Below, piece by piece: positions 27,720 to 37,664 of a DNA stretch of 64,000 nucleotides. The stretch is from Methanospirillum hungatei (GTDB lineage Archaea > Halobacteriota > Methanomicrobia > Methanomicrobiales > Methanospirillaceae). Both the position numbers and the translations under genes were made by a program. The stretch is from positions 1,116,001-1,180,000 of the forward strand of contig NZ_CP077107.1 of the NCBI RefSeq assembly GCF_019263745.1. The letters are read 5' to 3'. The first letter of the stretch is position 1; each line of letters starts with the position of its first letter. The notes under the pieces were generated by a model. It saw nothing but the letters and a program-made list of their open reading frames with translations, was not told the DNA's origin and did no database searches.

Positions 27720-28964
27720 TTAACCAGTTTCTGGGTCTGGTTCTTTAAGAATTACTGCTGCCTCACTTAATAATCGTAAAACTTCCTCAATCGAAGTTTT
27801 TTTCGGAACCTTAATATAGACTTTTTTTGACTGCTTCATTGATTGATACTGAGTGTCTTCGTAAATTTCATCATTCGTCAAAAGATGCCAGATAATGACT
27901 ACCATCTTTCTTGCGACACTAACAATAGCTTTCCCTGCACCAATAATGTCCTTTTTTGAGGAATAGAACGTTTTGAGATCGTTATCCCTTGACTTGACTG
28001 CTGCATGTGCTGCTTGAATAAGGATCCATCTAGCAATCTTCGAACCCCGCTTAGTGATTGATCCGGTCCGAAGTTTATCAGCAGATTGGTATACTCTGGG
28101 TACCATCCCTAACCAACTTGATAATTTATCACCTGAGGAAAAATCTCTTACATCTCCAATTTCTGCAAGAAGGGTGATTGCAACAATATCTCCAATTCCT
28201 GGAACGGATTTAAGTATTCCAAATTCCCTTGGAAAATTAGTTACTGCATAGCTCGTTGAAATTTTTGTTAAACTGGCAATTTCCTCATTCAGAATCTTTA
28301 TTATCTGAAGACATGAAGCAAGTCGTTCTAGTGCACCTTCAGAGAGTGTAGTTTCTAAAACTTCTCTTAATGCTTCTTCTTTCTTCGTAACTGATGCAGG
28401 GAGAAGACTCACAATGTCGTCAATTGCAATATTATTGAGAATCCCTCTCATGATTAAACTACCCGATTTACCAAAAATGTCCGATAAAACTGAAGAGAGT
28501 CGGAATAACTCTGAATCAAGAATATGATGAATTTCATTCTTGATGGATGAACGCTTTTGAACTAATTTATGTCTTAATCGAATCGTTGAACGAAATTCAC
28601 GATGTTCTCGTGGAAATATTCGAGAGGGATGAATCATTCCTTTCAGAGTAATTGTAGCAATAAACTCAGAATCGATCTTATCTGTTTTTTTATGTGAGAG
28701 AGCTTTCATGTCCCGTGCATTTCCAACAATCACATCACAGATTGGACTTAGAAGATCGTAAATCTGAATCCAATAATCACTTGTTGATTCACATCCTACT
28801 GCCTGAACATTATGGGTCACGATCCAATTCTTTAATGCCATTAATCCAGGCTGTGTTCGGTTAAAGCGGTCAACAATTTTTTCGCCAGTTAATGTCAGGA
28901 TTGTGGCAATTAGAAAAGACTTGTGAAGGTCAAGACCAGCGGCTATATGAAGTTGCTCAGTCAT
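27720..28964 (-). CDS. IS110-family transposase, copy 2
   Basis: A 414-residue protein identical to that at 17450-18694, with the same N-terminal DEDD part (AAGLDLHKS) and C-terminal SVPGIGDIVA and RTGSITKRGS motifs. Intact, so probably functional. Start chosen at ATG 28964 as for copy 1. It runs in the same direction as the ATPase gene it interrupts and its own hairpin (CCCGGTCAACTAAGATCGGG on the plus strand) would tend to stop read-through into the downstream genes. Confidence 0.93.
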   Translation of the reverse strand: MTEQLHIAAGLDLHKSFLIATILTLTGEKIVDRFNRTQPGLMALKNWIVTHNVQAVGCESTSDYWIQIYDLLSPICDVIVGNARDMKALSHKKTDKIDSEFIATITLKGMIHPSRIFPREHREFRSTIRLRHKLVQKRSSIKNEIHHILDSELFRLSSVLSDIFGKSGSLIMRGILNNIAIDDIVSLLPASVTKKEEALREVLETTLSEGALERLASCLQIIKILNEEIASLTKISTSYAVTNFPREFGILKSVPGIGDIVAITLLAEIGDVRDFSSGDKLSSWLGMVPRVYQSADKLRTGSITKRGSKIARWILIQAAHAAVKSRDNDLKTFYSSKKDIIGAGKAIVSVARKMVVIIWHLLTNDEIYEDTQYQSMKQSKKVYIKVPKKTSIEEVLRLLSEAAVILKEPDPETG

Positions 28965-29178
28965 AGTTATCACTGATAATGGGCAGATGAATTGCCTAAC
29001 AGGCCAATTTGTCATCCGCGATCAAAGTCGCACTTTAGCCTGCGAGAGCAATTTAACGGTTAGTTTTTTTCCCAGGATTATATCCTAAAATTTGAACAGC
29101 CTGCTCTGCCCATTATTCTGTAAAGCTCGGTACCTTAACTGTTTTTCATAGGTCGAGCCTGATGGCTACATCATGTCG
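28965..29178 (-). ncRNA. Candidate IS110 guide RNA region, copy 2
   Basis: Same upstream end as in copy 1, read on the minus strand, containing the near copy of the right junction (ATGACAAATTGG). See the reasoning for copy 1; the RNA itself is inferred from the family's known layout. Confidence 0.45.
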
Positions 29179-29268
29179 TTTTTTTGTCAGATTATTTGTG
29201 AGAATCATCGGTTTTGGATCATTCGTATCTTCATGGCCGGTGTTCATTGTATTACCCAAGATCTAGTG

Positions 29269-30048
29269 TCATCCATCTTCTGCTTTTTTCCAGTCAGGTA
29301 CAACATATTGTCCTGATTCGGTTGAGATAAACTGCATAGGGACACCATACACCGAGATGATATTCTCTTTGGTCATGACTTCATCAGCTGTTCCCATTGC
29401 AACGATCTTTCCTTTATTCAAAAGGACGACACGGTCTGCATAATGGTAAGCAAAATTGAGATCATGCACGGCAACAAATACAGAACCTCTCCCGGATTTG
29501 GTTATGGTCCGGATCATGGTGAATACATCAATCTGATGCCTGATATCAAGGGCACTTGTGGGTTCATCGAAGAGATAATACTCCGGTTCCTGGGCGATTG
29601 CCCGGGCGATGAAGACACGTTGTCGTTCACCTCCGGAGAGTTTTGTCAGCATCTTCTCTGCCATGGGAGTAATATTGAGCATGTCCATCGCAATATCAAC
29701 TTTTTCCAGGTCATGAGGGGTCAATGCCCATTGAACGTGAGGACGCCGGCCAAGAATAACAGCTTCGAGAACGGTAGAAGAGGTCAGATATTGAAAGTCC
29801 TGGGGGACATATCCTATCTTTTTTGCGACATCATTCCGGGAGAACTCTGACAATTTTCTTCCGTTCATTGACAAGGTTCCTGATTTCTGGTCGATGATTC
29901 CTGCTATGGTCTTAATGAGGGTACTTTTTCCAGACCCATTCGGACCGATAACACACAGAACCTCTCCATCGTACACGGAGAAACTGATATCATGGAGGAC
30001 CTGAACAGGACCATACCATACATTCAACTGCTCAATTGTCAGGGCCAT
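29269..30048 (-). CDS. FecE/BtuD-type ABC ATPase 2
   Basis: A 259-residue import ATPase: Walker A CVIGPNGSGKSTLIKTIAG, Q-loop YVPQDFQYL, signature LSGGERQRVFIARAIAQ, Walker B YYLFDEPTSALDIRHQ, H-loop VAVHDLNFAY. It sits 10 bases behind the permease 30059-31129 and 21 bases before the disrupted ABC-2 ATPase gene. Part of importer module 2. Confidence 0.92.
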   Translation of the reverse strand: MALTIEQLNVWYGPVQVLHDISFSVYDGEVLCVIGPNGSGKSTLIKTIAGIIDQKSGTLSMNGRKLSEFSRNDVAKKIGYVPQDFQYLTSSTVLEAVILGRRPHVQWALTPHDLEKVDIAMDMLNITPMAEKMLTKLSGGERQRVFIARAIAQEPEYYLFDEPTSALDIRHQIDVFTMIRTITKSGRGSVFVAVHDLNFAYHYADRVVLLNKGKIVAMGTADEVMTKENIISVYGVPMQFISTESGQYVVPDWKKAEDG

Positions 30049-30058
30049 ATAATTCTCC

Positions 30059-31129
30059 TCAGGTAATCACCCGGTGTTTTCCCCGAAGAATCAGGAACAG
30101 GAAAAAGATTCCTCCAATGACATACATGATAACCCCGACTGGAATCTCAACAGGATCCATTACAGTCCTTGCAGCGGTATCTGAAATGAGCAGGATCAAT
30201 GCCCCAAGCAGGGCAGCACAGGGAATAAGGTACCGGTTATCATTCCCAATGAGCATCCGTCCGATATGCGGCCCCATCAGCCCGATAAAGCCAATAATCC
30301 CGGTAAATGCAAGACAGGCAGATGCTGCAAGGGTGGATACACATAATCCGGTCAAACGAAGCCGGTTCACATTCACTCCCAGGTTTTTGGCAACATCATC
30401 ACCGGCTGAAAGACTGTTCAGATCCCAGGCACATGATTCAAGATAGAGGAAACAAAGGAGTGTTATGGGAGCGACAATAATGACTGCTCCCCAGTTTGCC
30501 CCCCACATCCCGCCCATGAGCCAGAGGGTAATCTCCCGTAATTTTTCATCATTTGTCAGGTATTTCAGGATCATGACTCCAGCGGTGAAGATATAGCCAA
30601 TGACCACACCGGCGAGGATAAGAGTAGCACTGGATGAACCTTTCATCCGTGATATCACGTAGATGAGAAGAATTGAGAGCCATCCAAGGAGAAATGCACA
30701 GAGGATAATGACTCCGTTCTGAAATTCTGCCGGAATGAAGGGCATAAGTGATACACCAAACACAATTGCCAGGGCGGCACCGAAGGACGCAGCTGAAGAG
30801 AGACCAAGAGTAAAAGGGCTTACAAGGGGGTTTCGAAGCAGAGCCTGCATGACACAGCCGGCTATGGAGAGGCTTATTCCGGTCAGGATAGCAAGGATAA
30901 CCCTGGGCATTCTAAAATCTATGACAACAGTCTTCTCTGATTTAACAGATTCAAGAGCTGCAGGATCTGTTATCGCCTGAATGATAATTGTTATAATCCT
31001 ATCAAAGGGGATGTGGTATGATCCGGCATATAATGCATAGAAGATGGTTACAACAAGAACAACAAGCAGTGAAATAAGAATGATAAGTTTCTGCCGTTTC
31101 CCTGTCAGATATAATGATGTGGGAGTCAC
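30059..31129 (-). CDS. FecCD/BtuC-type permease 2
   Basis: A 356-residue permease with about ten membrane helices. Family marks: FRMPRVILAILTGISLSIAG, MQALLRNPLVSPFTLGLSSA, LAGVVIGYIFTAG, and GFIGLMGPHIGRMLIGNDNR near residue 290. Same length as the module 1 permease but clearly diverged. It follows the ChlI/D gene by 44 bases on the same strand, tying uptake to the chelatase genes. Confidence 0.92.
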   Translation of the reverse strand: MTPTSLYLTGKRQKLIILISLLVVLVVTIFYALYAGSYHIPFDRIITIIIQAITDPAALESVKSEKTVVIDFRMPRVILAILTGISLSIAGCVMQALLRNPLVSPFTLGLSSAASFGAALAIVFGVSLMPFIPAEFQNGVIILCAFLLGWLSILLIYVISRMKGSSSATLILAGVVIGYIFTAGVMILKYLTNDEKLREITLWLMGGMWGANWGAVIIVAPITLLCFLYLESCAWDLNSLSAGDDVAKNLGVNVNRLRLTGLCVSTLAASACLAFTGIIGFIGLMGPHIGRMLIGNDNRYLIPCAALLGALILLISDTAARTVMDPVEIPVGVIMYVIGGIFFLFLILRGKHRVIT

Positions 31130-31173
31130 AATTCACCAATTTTTAAAAAATTTCCGGGGACGTATCCTGATTA

Positions 31174-33228
31174 TCAGCCCGTTCCATTAACTGTAGAGAG
31201 AGAGGACAATACTGCACCGGATACCGTTTCAGCTGATAGATCAGATATTCGGAAATATCTTCCATGAGTTCGTTCAGCAATTGAAGGACAAAAACCGAGT
31301 TTCAGTCCAAACCCTGACTTTTTATTCTCTGTATCTATTACCACGGTCTCAATACCTGCCCTGGCAAGGTCATCAGAGGCGGACATTATCTCCTCCTTGA
31401 GTCGTCCACCAGTTCCAACATTAGCCCTCCCATCGGTTATCAGAACAAGAAGGGGCTCCAGGGAGGGATATTTTCGCTTCTCATTGAGGAATATTGTAAG
31501 GGCTTTTTGAAGTCCGGCAGCAAGGGGTGTTTTTCCACCGGTCGGGAGTTCTGACAGACGGGTAAAAGCAAGATCGATGCTTGATGTAAGAGGGAGGATG
31601 AGATCAGCGGTCTCTCCCCTGAAGGCGATGAGCCCTACACGGTCACGGAATGTATACGCTTCTTCCAGCAGAGAGAACACTGCTCCCTTTGCTGCTGCCA
31701 TCCGCTGTTCTACCCCCATAGACCCGCTTGCATCAACAACGAAGAGGCATGCGGTTGCAGATTTACCTATCCGTCTCTTCTGGAGGAGTTCATCTGCCCG
31801 TATTACTACTGCAAGATCACCTGAAGGTCTTGTTCGTTGACCAGGTGCTACAGCACGGATAGTGGCATCAAGTGCAATATCTGTACCGGATACTCTCTTC
31901 TCTGCCCCAATATAATGGCCCCTCCGGTCAGATCCCTTTGTATCAAACCTCCGGCCTGGGGCATATATTTTATCAGGTCTCTTCTTGTTCTTCGGCCTCA
32001 GTTTTTCCGGATCGATGGGAGATCCGATACAAAAAAGTTGTTGTTCCTGCGGATCTGAACCCCGGGATCCAGATAGTTCATTCTGGCAATTCTGACTGTT
32101 TTGTTCGCAGGATACGTTCTGTGGCTCTGAATTATCAGAACCAGTCTGCTGTGTTGAGGGGGTATCATTGAGATCATCAGGTTGCTGCTCAGGTTCCTGG
32201 TACATAAGGTCATCAAGCTGCTGGGGATCTACTTTTGGCTCCTCAAAGGGCCTTCTTCTCATCCGGTGAGGAAGTGCCAGTTCTATAGCCTGTCTAAGAT
32301 CATCAGGAGATACTTTATCCCTACCATCCAAGGCCGCCAGGGTTTTTGCTGTGCGTACAATGGTGATCTCCGCACGGTGGGTCCTTACACCAAGGCTGAT
32401 ACAGATATCGACCGCTTTTCTGACAAGCATCTCTGATATAACAACCTGTGGAAGAATCTCCATGGCCTTTTGTATCTGCCTTGAGATTCGTTTCTGGCTT
32501 TTTTTGAATCTCCTGCGAACCTCTCGCGGATTCTGATGGAATTCTTCAGCCCTCCTGACAATCTCCATCCGGTCATCCGGGTTATCAATCGCTTCAACAG
32601 AGACCTGCAGACCGAACCGGTCAAGAAGCTGGGGTCTGAGTTCCCCTTCCTCAGGATTCATGGTGCCGATGAGGATGAACCGTGCGGGATGAGAGAATGA
32701 GATCCCCTCTCGTTCCACCGTGTTTACTCCCATCGCTGCTGCATCAAGGAGAACATCCACAACATGATCATCAAGTAGGTTCACCTCGTCGATATAGAGG
32801 ATCCCCCGGTTTGCATCTGCAAGAATACCTGGTTCAAGTGCCTTGATTCCCTTTTTTAATGCTCGTTCGATATCGATTGTTCCAACCACCCTATCTTCTG
32901 TCGCTCCTATCGGGAGGTTAACAACCCTGACCTTACGTTTGATTGAATCGGAGAGATGTTTCTTACCCTTTTTATCAGTACAGAGATCACAAAGCTCTGT
33001 CTCTCTCTTTGGGTCACATGAGAACGGACACCCGGGTACTATCTTAATTTCTGGTAGGATCTCTGCCAGAGCACGAACGGTGGACGATTTTGCTGTGCCC
33101 TTCTCTCCCCTGATAAGCACTCCTCCAATCGAAGGATTAATAGCATTGAGAAGGAGGGCTTTTTTCATCTGTTCCTGACCAACAATTGCACTAAACGGAA
33201 GAAGAGTTTTTTTTAATTGATGTGTCAT
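31174..33228 (-). CDS. Fused ChlI/ChlD-type chelatase ATPase subunit
   Basis: A 684-residue protein joining the two motor subunits of a class I tetrapyrrole chelatase. Residues about 1-340 are the AAA+ ChlI/BchI part: Walker [18 protein letters not shown], a Cys-rich insert ([16 protein letters not shown]), Walker [14 protein letters not shown], sensor [20 protein letters not shown] polar Gln/Asn/Asp linker spans about 340-400. The C-terminal part is a VWA domain with MIDAS motif [10 protein letters not shown] and [12 protein letters not shown]. It would drive metal insertion by the CobN subunit encoded next door; TAATG overlap couples their translation. The metal (Co, Ni or Mg) is not fixed by sequence. 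Confidence 0.92.
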   Translation of the reverse strand: MTHQLKKTLLPFSAIVGQEQMKKALLLNAINPSIGGVLIRGEKGTAKSSTVRALAEILPEIKIVPGCPFSCDPKRETELCDLCTDKKGKKHLSDSIKRKVRVVNLPIGATEDRVVGTIDIERALKKGIKALEPGILADANRGILYIDEVNLLDDHVVDVLLDAAAMGVNTVEREGISFSHPARFILIGTMNPEEGELRPQLLDRFGLQVSVEAIDNPDDRMEIVRRAEEFHQNPREVRRRFKKSQKRISRQIQKAMEILPQVVISEMLVRKAVDICISLGVRTHRAEITIVRTAKTLAALDGRDKVSPDDLRQAIELALPHRMRRRPFEEPKVDPQQLDDLMYQEPEQQPDDLNDTPSTQQTGSDNSEPQNVSCEQNSQNCQNELSGSRGSDPQEQQLFCIGSPIDPEKLRPKNKKRPDKIYAPGRRFDTKGSDRRGHYIGAEKRVSGTDIALDATIRAVAPGQRTRPSGDLAVVIRADELLQKRRIGKSATACLFVVDASGSMGVEQRMAAAKGAVFSLLEEAYTFRDRVGLIAFRGETADLILPLTSSIDLAFTRLSELPTGGKTPLAAGLQKALTIFLNEKRKYPSLEPLLVLITDGRANVGTGGRLKEEIMSASDDLARAGIETVVIDTENKKSGFGLKLGFCPSIAERTHGRYFRISDLSAETVSGAVLSSLSTVNGTG

Positions 33229-36200
33229 TATTTACCCACCTTCATATGCCCAATCTTCTCTTTCCAGCCGGCGATGTCGTTCATGGTAAAGATATCAATC
33301 GAACCGCCCTGCACATCTCCTCCTGTTCCATCCATTTTATCTTCCATCCATCCTTCAATCATAAGATATGCCTCTTTCAGGTCGTCGATGACATCAGGAT
33401 CAGCCTGCCATATCCCACGCTCACTCGCTTCAAGGAGTCTTCGTCCTATTTCCTCAAGGGCATACGGATTATTCTCTTCAAAAAACTCACGGTTCTTGTC
33501 ATCCAGGATAAATGTCCGTGCTATGTCATCAAAGATCCAGTCGTCCACCTGGCCGGTTGTGGCATCCCACCCATATAATCTACCAATTCTTCGTGAAAGT
33601 TCCCCGGCTCCTACATACCCATGTTCTTTGAAACCATCGATATATCTCGGGTTGAGTAATTTTGTCCTGACCACTCGGGTTAACTCCTCAGCAAGTGTTC
33701 GAACCTCAATCTGGGAGGGATTACGGGTATCCCCATAATATGTCGCTATTTTCTCTCCTTTCACCGTCTCTGCGGCGATGGTCAGTCCCCCATGAGTTCC
33801 GAAGTAACAGCAGCATCCAAGGAGATCGTATTCATCTGTAGCAGTTTTATTAAAGGTGACATCAACCATTTTCAACTGGGCAATGAGTTCATCATGAGAA
33901 GCTGTTCCATAGGCATCTCTGCCATATCCATACCCGTTCCAGGCGATGTAAATATCGGCAAGTTCAGCCTCTTCTTTCCATGCCGATGCATACAGGGCAA
34001 GATTCACTCCCATCCCATATGTTCCGGCTTTACTCCCAAATATCCGTGGAGTCGATCTAGTGCTTTCTCCCTGGTGTTTTCTGAGGTAATTCATCTCATC
34101 AGGTTCGTCAAGAGCAGCAACCATTGAGATTGCATCATCCAGTAGTTCGATACAGTTATAGAAACAATCACGAAGAATCCCGGAGGCCCTGATATTGATA
34201 TCTATTCTGGGCCTTCCCAGACTCGAAATGGGTATAATTCTTACATCTCTGACCCGCCCCTGTCTCCATACCGGCTCTACTCCAAGAAGATGGAGGAGTT
34301 TTCCAAATGTCTCCCCATCTGACCACATGATGTCAGATGCCATCCAGTACACGGCCACCGTTTCAGGATATCTTCCCTCTTCTATCAGGTATTTCTCCAG
34401 AAGAACTTCGGCAAGTTTTCTTCCAACCCGGAATGCTGCCTCGGTCGGGACCGAGTACGGGTCAAGACTGTAAAAGTTCCTGCCAGTCGGGAGGATGTCA
34501 GTTCTGCCCCTGCTCACAAGACCTGATGGCCCGGGTTCGATAAATGCACCGGAAAGGCCCCGTAAAAGGGCAGTATGTTCATCTGATGATTCTATCTGGT
34601 CAGATAATTCCAATATCTTATTGGTAACCGGAGTAAGAAGTAAGGATTCGCTCCTCTGGAGACGGGAACCCAGGGCTGTTACTGCAGCATCTTCAGGGGT
34701 TTTTCCGTCAAGAATGGCTTTAGTAAATACTATCCCTGCCTCATCAAGCATCCTGAGGAGAGCTAATTCACCGGACTTTGGTGTGATATCAAGACCCATC
34801 AGATCTACGATAAGTAACCGAAGCTCCTGATTGAACCGGAGAAGACCGGTGATGTAGGCCGCCCGTCTCTCACCTTCCGGAACAGAACCAAATATGTGCA
34901 TCCCATCAGGAATCTGAGTGTTATAGATCCGGGTCAACGATCCATGAACGGCATCAATAACCTCATTCATCCCTCCGCCACTCTCCCGGATCTTTTCCAG
35001 GTTAATCTCCTGCTCCAGCCTGGATTTTTTGATGAGTTCCAGGATGACATGCTCTAATGCATGGGCCCTAGAAGGATCTCCATCTCTGGTTCTGGTGTAT
35101 TCATCAATCCGGTCAGCAAGTTCAGACAACTCTCCATAGAGGCCACTTTCGGTCATAAGCGATTGCATATGTCCGATGAGGGTTGCCTGAGTCCGCCTTT
35201 TTGCGATGGTCCCTTCAGGGGGGTTGTCGGTGTTATAGATGTAGAGATACGGAACCGGACCAAGGATGGCATCAGGGATACAGGAACCTGAGAGAACGGT
35301 TGATTTCCCTGGAAGGAACTCAAGGGTTCCATGTGTTCCGACGTGAATTACGGCATCAGCCTTGTATTCCCTCACCAGGTACTGGTAGGTTGCCAGGTAA
35401 TGATAGGGGGGAGGAATCGTTGGATCATGCAGGATTTTACAGACCTGACCATCACACCGACTGCCTGCACATCCCCGTTTCGGCTGGGTCATGACGAGGG
35501 CATTTCCATAGGAGATACCGGTAATGACAAGTTTCCCATTGTGGAGCATCCCCGCTGGAACCCCGTCTTTCTCCTCTCCCGGGGGGTTTCCCCAGGTTTC
35601 TTTGAGCTGGTCCCGAAGTGTGTGAGGAAGATCAGCAATCCATGGTCCCCAGGTTTCCTGCCCGATGCAAGCAAGAGCCCCTCCTTTGGCAACCGTTTCA
35701 GAAACCGATGTCCACCTGAACTCTGAAAAGGCCTTTTTATCAAGTATCGTGGTTATAAGTTCCTTTCCATCTGCCGGAGGATCCACGCTATAACCTGCAT
35801 CTTTCATTACCTGTAGAATCCGTGCTACTGACTCCAGGGCATCAAGATGTGCAGCCGTTCCGACGGTAGCTTCCAGTGCAGCACAGGGTGAATTATTCAG
35901 GATGAAAGCAACTTTTCTATCGGCTGGAACTTTCTTCTTCAATCGGACCCATCCGGAGATGAGCTGGGTTAATCGGTTTATCCGCTCAGGGAGAGGGTCA
36001 TGCCATTCGGTCTCTCCCATGACCGGATCGTCTGGTGATTTAACACCGATGGGTATCATACTTGTCATCCCCATAAATTCAGGGACAACAATCGCCCATC
36101 CGACCTCTGATGCTGTAAGGCCTGCACTATCCTGTTCCCAGTCTTCTCTGGTCCGGTTATAGATGACAACCGGGTGGATGATAGGAACATTCAACCCCTT

Positions 36201-36947
36201 GAGTCCTTCCACCGTCTCTTTCGGGTTTTTTGAGAGGGTGACTGACTGAAGGTTGATGAGCAGATCTATTATTCCAGAGAAATATGAGTTGATTACTTCC
36301 TGTCCGGGTCGTGCACCAAGATCTGCATCTCCGGTTCCGATACAAAAAACCGGAATAACATCATGATACTCCTCAACTGTTCTGATAAGTGCATCAATGA
36401 CCCGGAGATCACGGTTTGCCCAGTACAGGCGATAAAAGAGAATCCCGATGAGAGAATCATGTTTTCTTCCCCGCCATGCGAAATAATCCTCGACAGTGGT
36501 AAAGATCTCCGGGGCATCCGGGTGATAAATCCCATCCCAAACCGCCGGTTCAGGGGAATCATATACGATGAGTTCATGGAGGACCTCTGCCCGGAGATAC
36601 CGGATAAGATTATCTAGATTCTTCTCTCCACCATAGATATAATAGGTCGAGGTGGTTATTGCTATTTTAAGATCGACTGTTGATGCAGATAGCCCTTCCT
36701 GGTCGTATCCAATGGGAATCACAGGGATATTTTTTGGGATTTTAGGAATGAGTTCATCCCAGAAGGGATCGGTTGATGGATGAATTAAGAAAAGATCTGA
36801 TGATTCAAGGTGAGCGAGTATCTCTTCTAATTTCTCGGGATTCCGGGCAGCAATGCTTGTAAAGAAGTTATGATCAAACCCCTGGTTTGTACATGCCTGA
36901 GTGAGGAGTGGTAGTTCCCCGCCCCAGATAATACCTGAAATTTTCAT
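33228..36947 (-). CDS. cobN: CobN/BchH-type chelatase large subunit
   Basis: A 1239-residue CobN-family protein, the porphyrin/corrin-binding catalytic subunit of an ATP-dependent chelatase. Conserved blocks: [18 protein letters not shown] near residue 170, [19 protein letters not shown], the central [17 protein letters not shown] (His-rich, around residue 550), [20 protein letters not shown], and a C-terminal [13 protein letters not shown] and [12 protein letters not shown]. Full length. In bacteria CobN inserts cobalt late in aerobic B12 synthesis; methanogens use the early-cobalt route with CbiX-type chelatases, so the substrate here is uncertain. First gene of the long minus-strand cluster; its promoter must lie at 36948-37300. 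Confidence 0.92.
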   Translation of the reverse strand: MKISGIIWGGELPLLTQACTNQGFDHNFFTSIAARNPEKLEEILAHLESSDLFLIHPSTDPFWDELIPKIPKNIPVIPIGYDQEGLSASTVDLKIAITTSTYYIYGGEKNLDNLIRYLRAEVLHELIVYDSPEPAVWDGIYHPDAPEIFTTVEDYFAWRGRKHDSLIGILFYRLYWANRDLRVIDALIRTVEEYHDVIPVFCIGTGDADLGARPGQEVINSYFSGIIDLLINLQSVTLSKNPKETVEGLKGLNVPIIHPVVIYNRTREDWEQDSAGLTASEVGWAIVVPEFMGMTSMIPIGVKSPDDPVMGETEWHDPLPERINRLTQLISGWVRLKKKVPADRKVAFILNNSPCAALEATVGTAAHLDALESVARILQVMKDAGYSVDPPADGKELITTILDKKAFSEFRWTSVSETVAKGGALACIGQETWGPWIADLPHTLRDQLKETWGNPPGEEKDGVPAGMLHNGKLVITGISYGNALVMTQPKRGCAGSRCDGQVCKILHDPTIPPPYHYLATYQYLVREYKADAVIHVGTHGTLEFLPGKSTVLSGSCIPDAILGPVPYLYIYNTDNPPEGTIAKRRTQATLIGHMQSLMTESGLYGELSELADRIDEYTRTRDGDPSRAHALEHVILELIKKSRLEQEINLEKIRESGGGMNEVIDAVHGSLTRIYNTQIPDGMHIFGSVPEGERRAAYITGLLRFNQELRLLIVDLMGLDITPKSGELALLRMLDEAGIVFTKAILDGKTPEDAAVTALGSRLQRSESLLLTPVTNKILELSDQIESSDEHTALLRGLSGAFIEPGPSGLVSRGRTDILPTGRNFYSLDPYSVPTEAAFRVGRKLAEVLLEKYLIEEGRYPETVAVYWMASDIMWSDGETFGKLLHLLGVEPVWRQGRVRDVRIIPISSLGRPRIDINIRASGILRDCFYNCIELLDDAISMVAALDEPDEMNYLRKHQGESTRSTPRIFGSKAGTYGMGVNLALYASAWKEEAELADIYIAWNGYGYGRDAYGTASHDELIAQLKMVDVTFNKTATDEYDLLGCCCYFGTHGGLTIAAETVKGEKIATYYGDTRNPSQIEVRTLAEELTRVVRTKLLNPRYIDGFKEHGYVGAGELSRRIGRLYGWDATTGQVDDWIFDDIARTFILDDKNREFFEENNPYALEEIGRRLLEASERGIWQADPDVIDDLKEAYLMIEGWMEDKMDGTGGDVQGGSIDIFTMNDIAGWKEKIGHMKVGK

Positions 36948-37301
36948 TATTGATTCATTTTTGCTGATTTTTTGAGAGTCGAGAAAGGAAGAAGGTTTTT
37001 TTAAGATACCAATGTCTCATAATTTATGAGAACACTATATCTCATTCTATTTTAATATAATTATTCATAAAAATTTTAAAAAAGTAAGAATTATAGATGA
37101 GGCTTTGTTTTTTCTATTCTTCAAATTTTCATGAAAAATTTCAATTCATTCGTAATTTTCATATTCTATTGTAAACAAAAATTGGCTATGATAAGATAGT
37201 ATTGTGAATAGAAAAAATTCGAAACCTACAAATATTGAATTAATATTATGAATGATATTATTAGTAACATTTTTGTATCTGTATTGTATACATTATTATG
37301 T
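36948..37301. promoter_or_regulatory. Divergent promoter region, cobN and structured RNA 2
   Basis: About 350 AT-rich bases with no gene. They must hold the cobN promoter on the minus strand and, on the plus strand, the box ATTTTTGTA near 37270 that is shared in position with structured RNA 1. Confidence 0.5.
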
Positions 37302-37397
37302 GATGGCAAGAGGGGATTTGATACCCTGTATTAAAAAAGCATTTCTACAATGTGAACATGGACAAGAGAATCACATTGCACCCATTTCCTTGTCATC
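37302..37397 (+). ncRNA. Structured RNA, copy 2
   Basis: A 96-base element. Closing stem GATGGCAAG (37302-37310) with CTTGTCATC (37389-37397), one G-U pair. Internal hairpin CAATGTGA / TCACATTG around a loop with ATGGACAAGAGAA, identical to the loop in copy 1 (10178-10276) while every stem differs and still pairs. A small extra stem GGG-atttgata-CCC lies after the closing arm; copy 1 shows GGGGAAGTAC at the same point. Promoter box and start context are shared with copy 1, and a T-rich hairpin follows at 37430. Function unknown. Confidence 0.7.
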
Positions 37398-37429
37398 CAG
37401 TCCTGAACGATATCACTAAACCAGAATTG

Positions 37430-37466
37430 TACACGTCCTAAGAGGAACCTCCATCCTCCCTTTTTT
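37430..37466 (+). terminator. Terminator after structured RNA 2
   Basis: Hairpin GAGGA / TCCTC (37442-37458) followed by CCTTTTTT. The 5' flank TACACGTCC and loop ACCTCCA repeat the mcr operon terminator at 15147-15184 almost exactly. Confidence 0.65.
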
Positions 37467-37492
37467 CTCCAGGATTACCGATTTATATTACA

Positions 37493-37664
37493 ATGCGTAT
37501 TCCGGATAAAATAATCAGACAATTAGAATGAGGAGGAAGTGTTGAGGGAGATATCCCCCCTGAAATGTTAGAGGAATGATTCACACGATTACAATCTTGA
37601 TGATCCCCATGATCATCCTTTTCGTGAGGTTCTTCTCCTGTCATCCCGGAGAATGACGGTGTGA
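37493..37664 (+). pseudogene. Possible remnant of a small gene
   Basis: From ATG 37493 the frame reads MRIPDKIIRQLE, TGA, GGSVEGDIPPEMLEE, TGA, FTRLQS; a shift of frame then gives NLDDPHDHPFREVLLLSSRR to a TGA at 37664. The pieces read like one short hydrophilic protein with two nonsense codons and a frameshift. No convincing ribosome binding site. Could be chance. Confidence 0.25.

Larger units (their letters stand above)
27689..29178 (-). mobile_element. IS110-family insertion sequence, copy 2
   Basis: The 1490-base partner of copy 1 in the opposite orientation. Flanking TTT (27686-27688 and 29179-29181) equals the AAA found around copy 1. Encoded protein is identical, so movement was recent. 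Both flanks belong to one gene, showing that no inversion between the two copies has been fixed since insertion. Confidence 0.9.
26765..29247 (-). pseudogene. ABC-2 type ATPase split by the IS110 element
   Basis: The gene starts at ATG 29247 (MNTGHEDTNDPKPM) and reads NNLTKK up to 29179, where the element begins; after it the frame resumes with FGEFCAVNRMNISVGNEIFG and runs to 26765. Without the element and one AAA it is intact, about 322 codons, matching the paralogue at 42747-43736 (NLTKKFGDLYAVHQMN). A GTG at 27667 could start a 300-residue product with Walker A GILGPNGSGKTT, YSGGMRRRLE and FLDEPTVGLD, but it would lack the first strand and the aromatic residue that stacks on ATP. Confidence 0.88.

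Noticed and set aside
37561-37656. Short hydrophobic frame from ATG 37574
   Set aside because: GAGGA is only one base from the ATG and the frame conflicts with the better, though broken, reading at 37493-37664.
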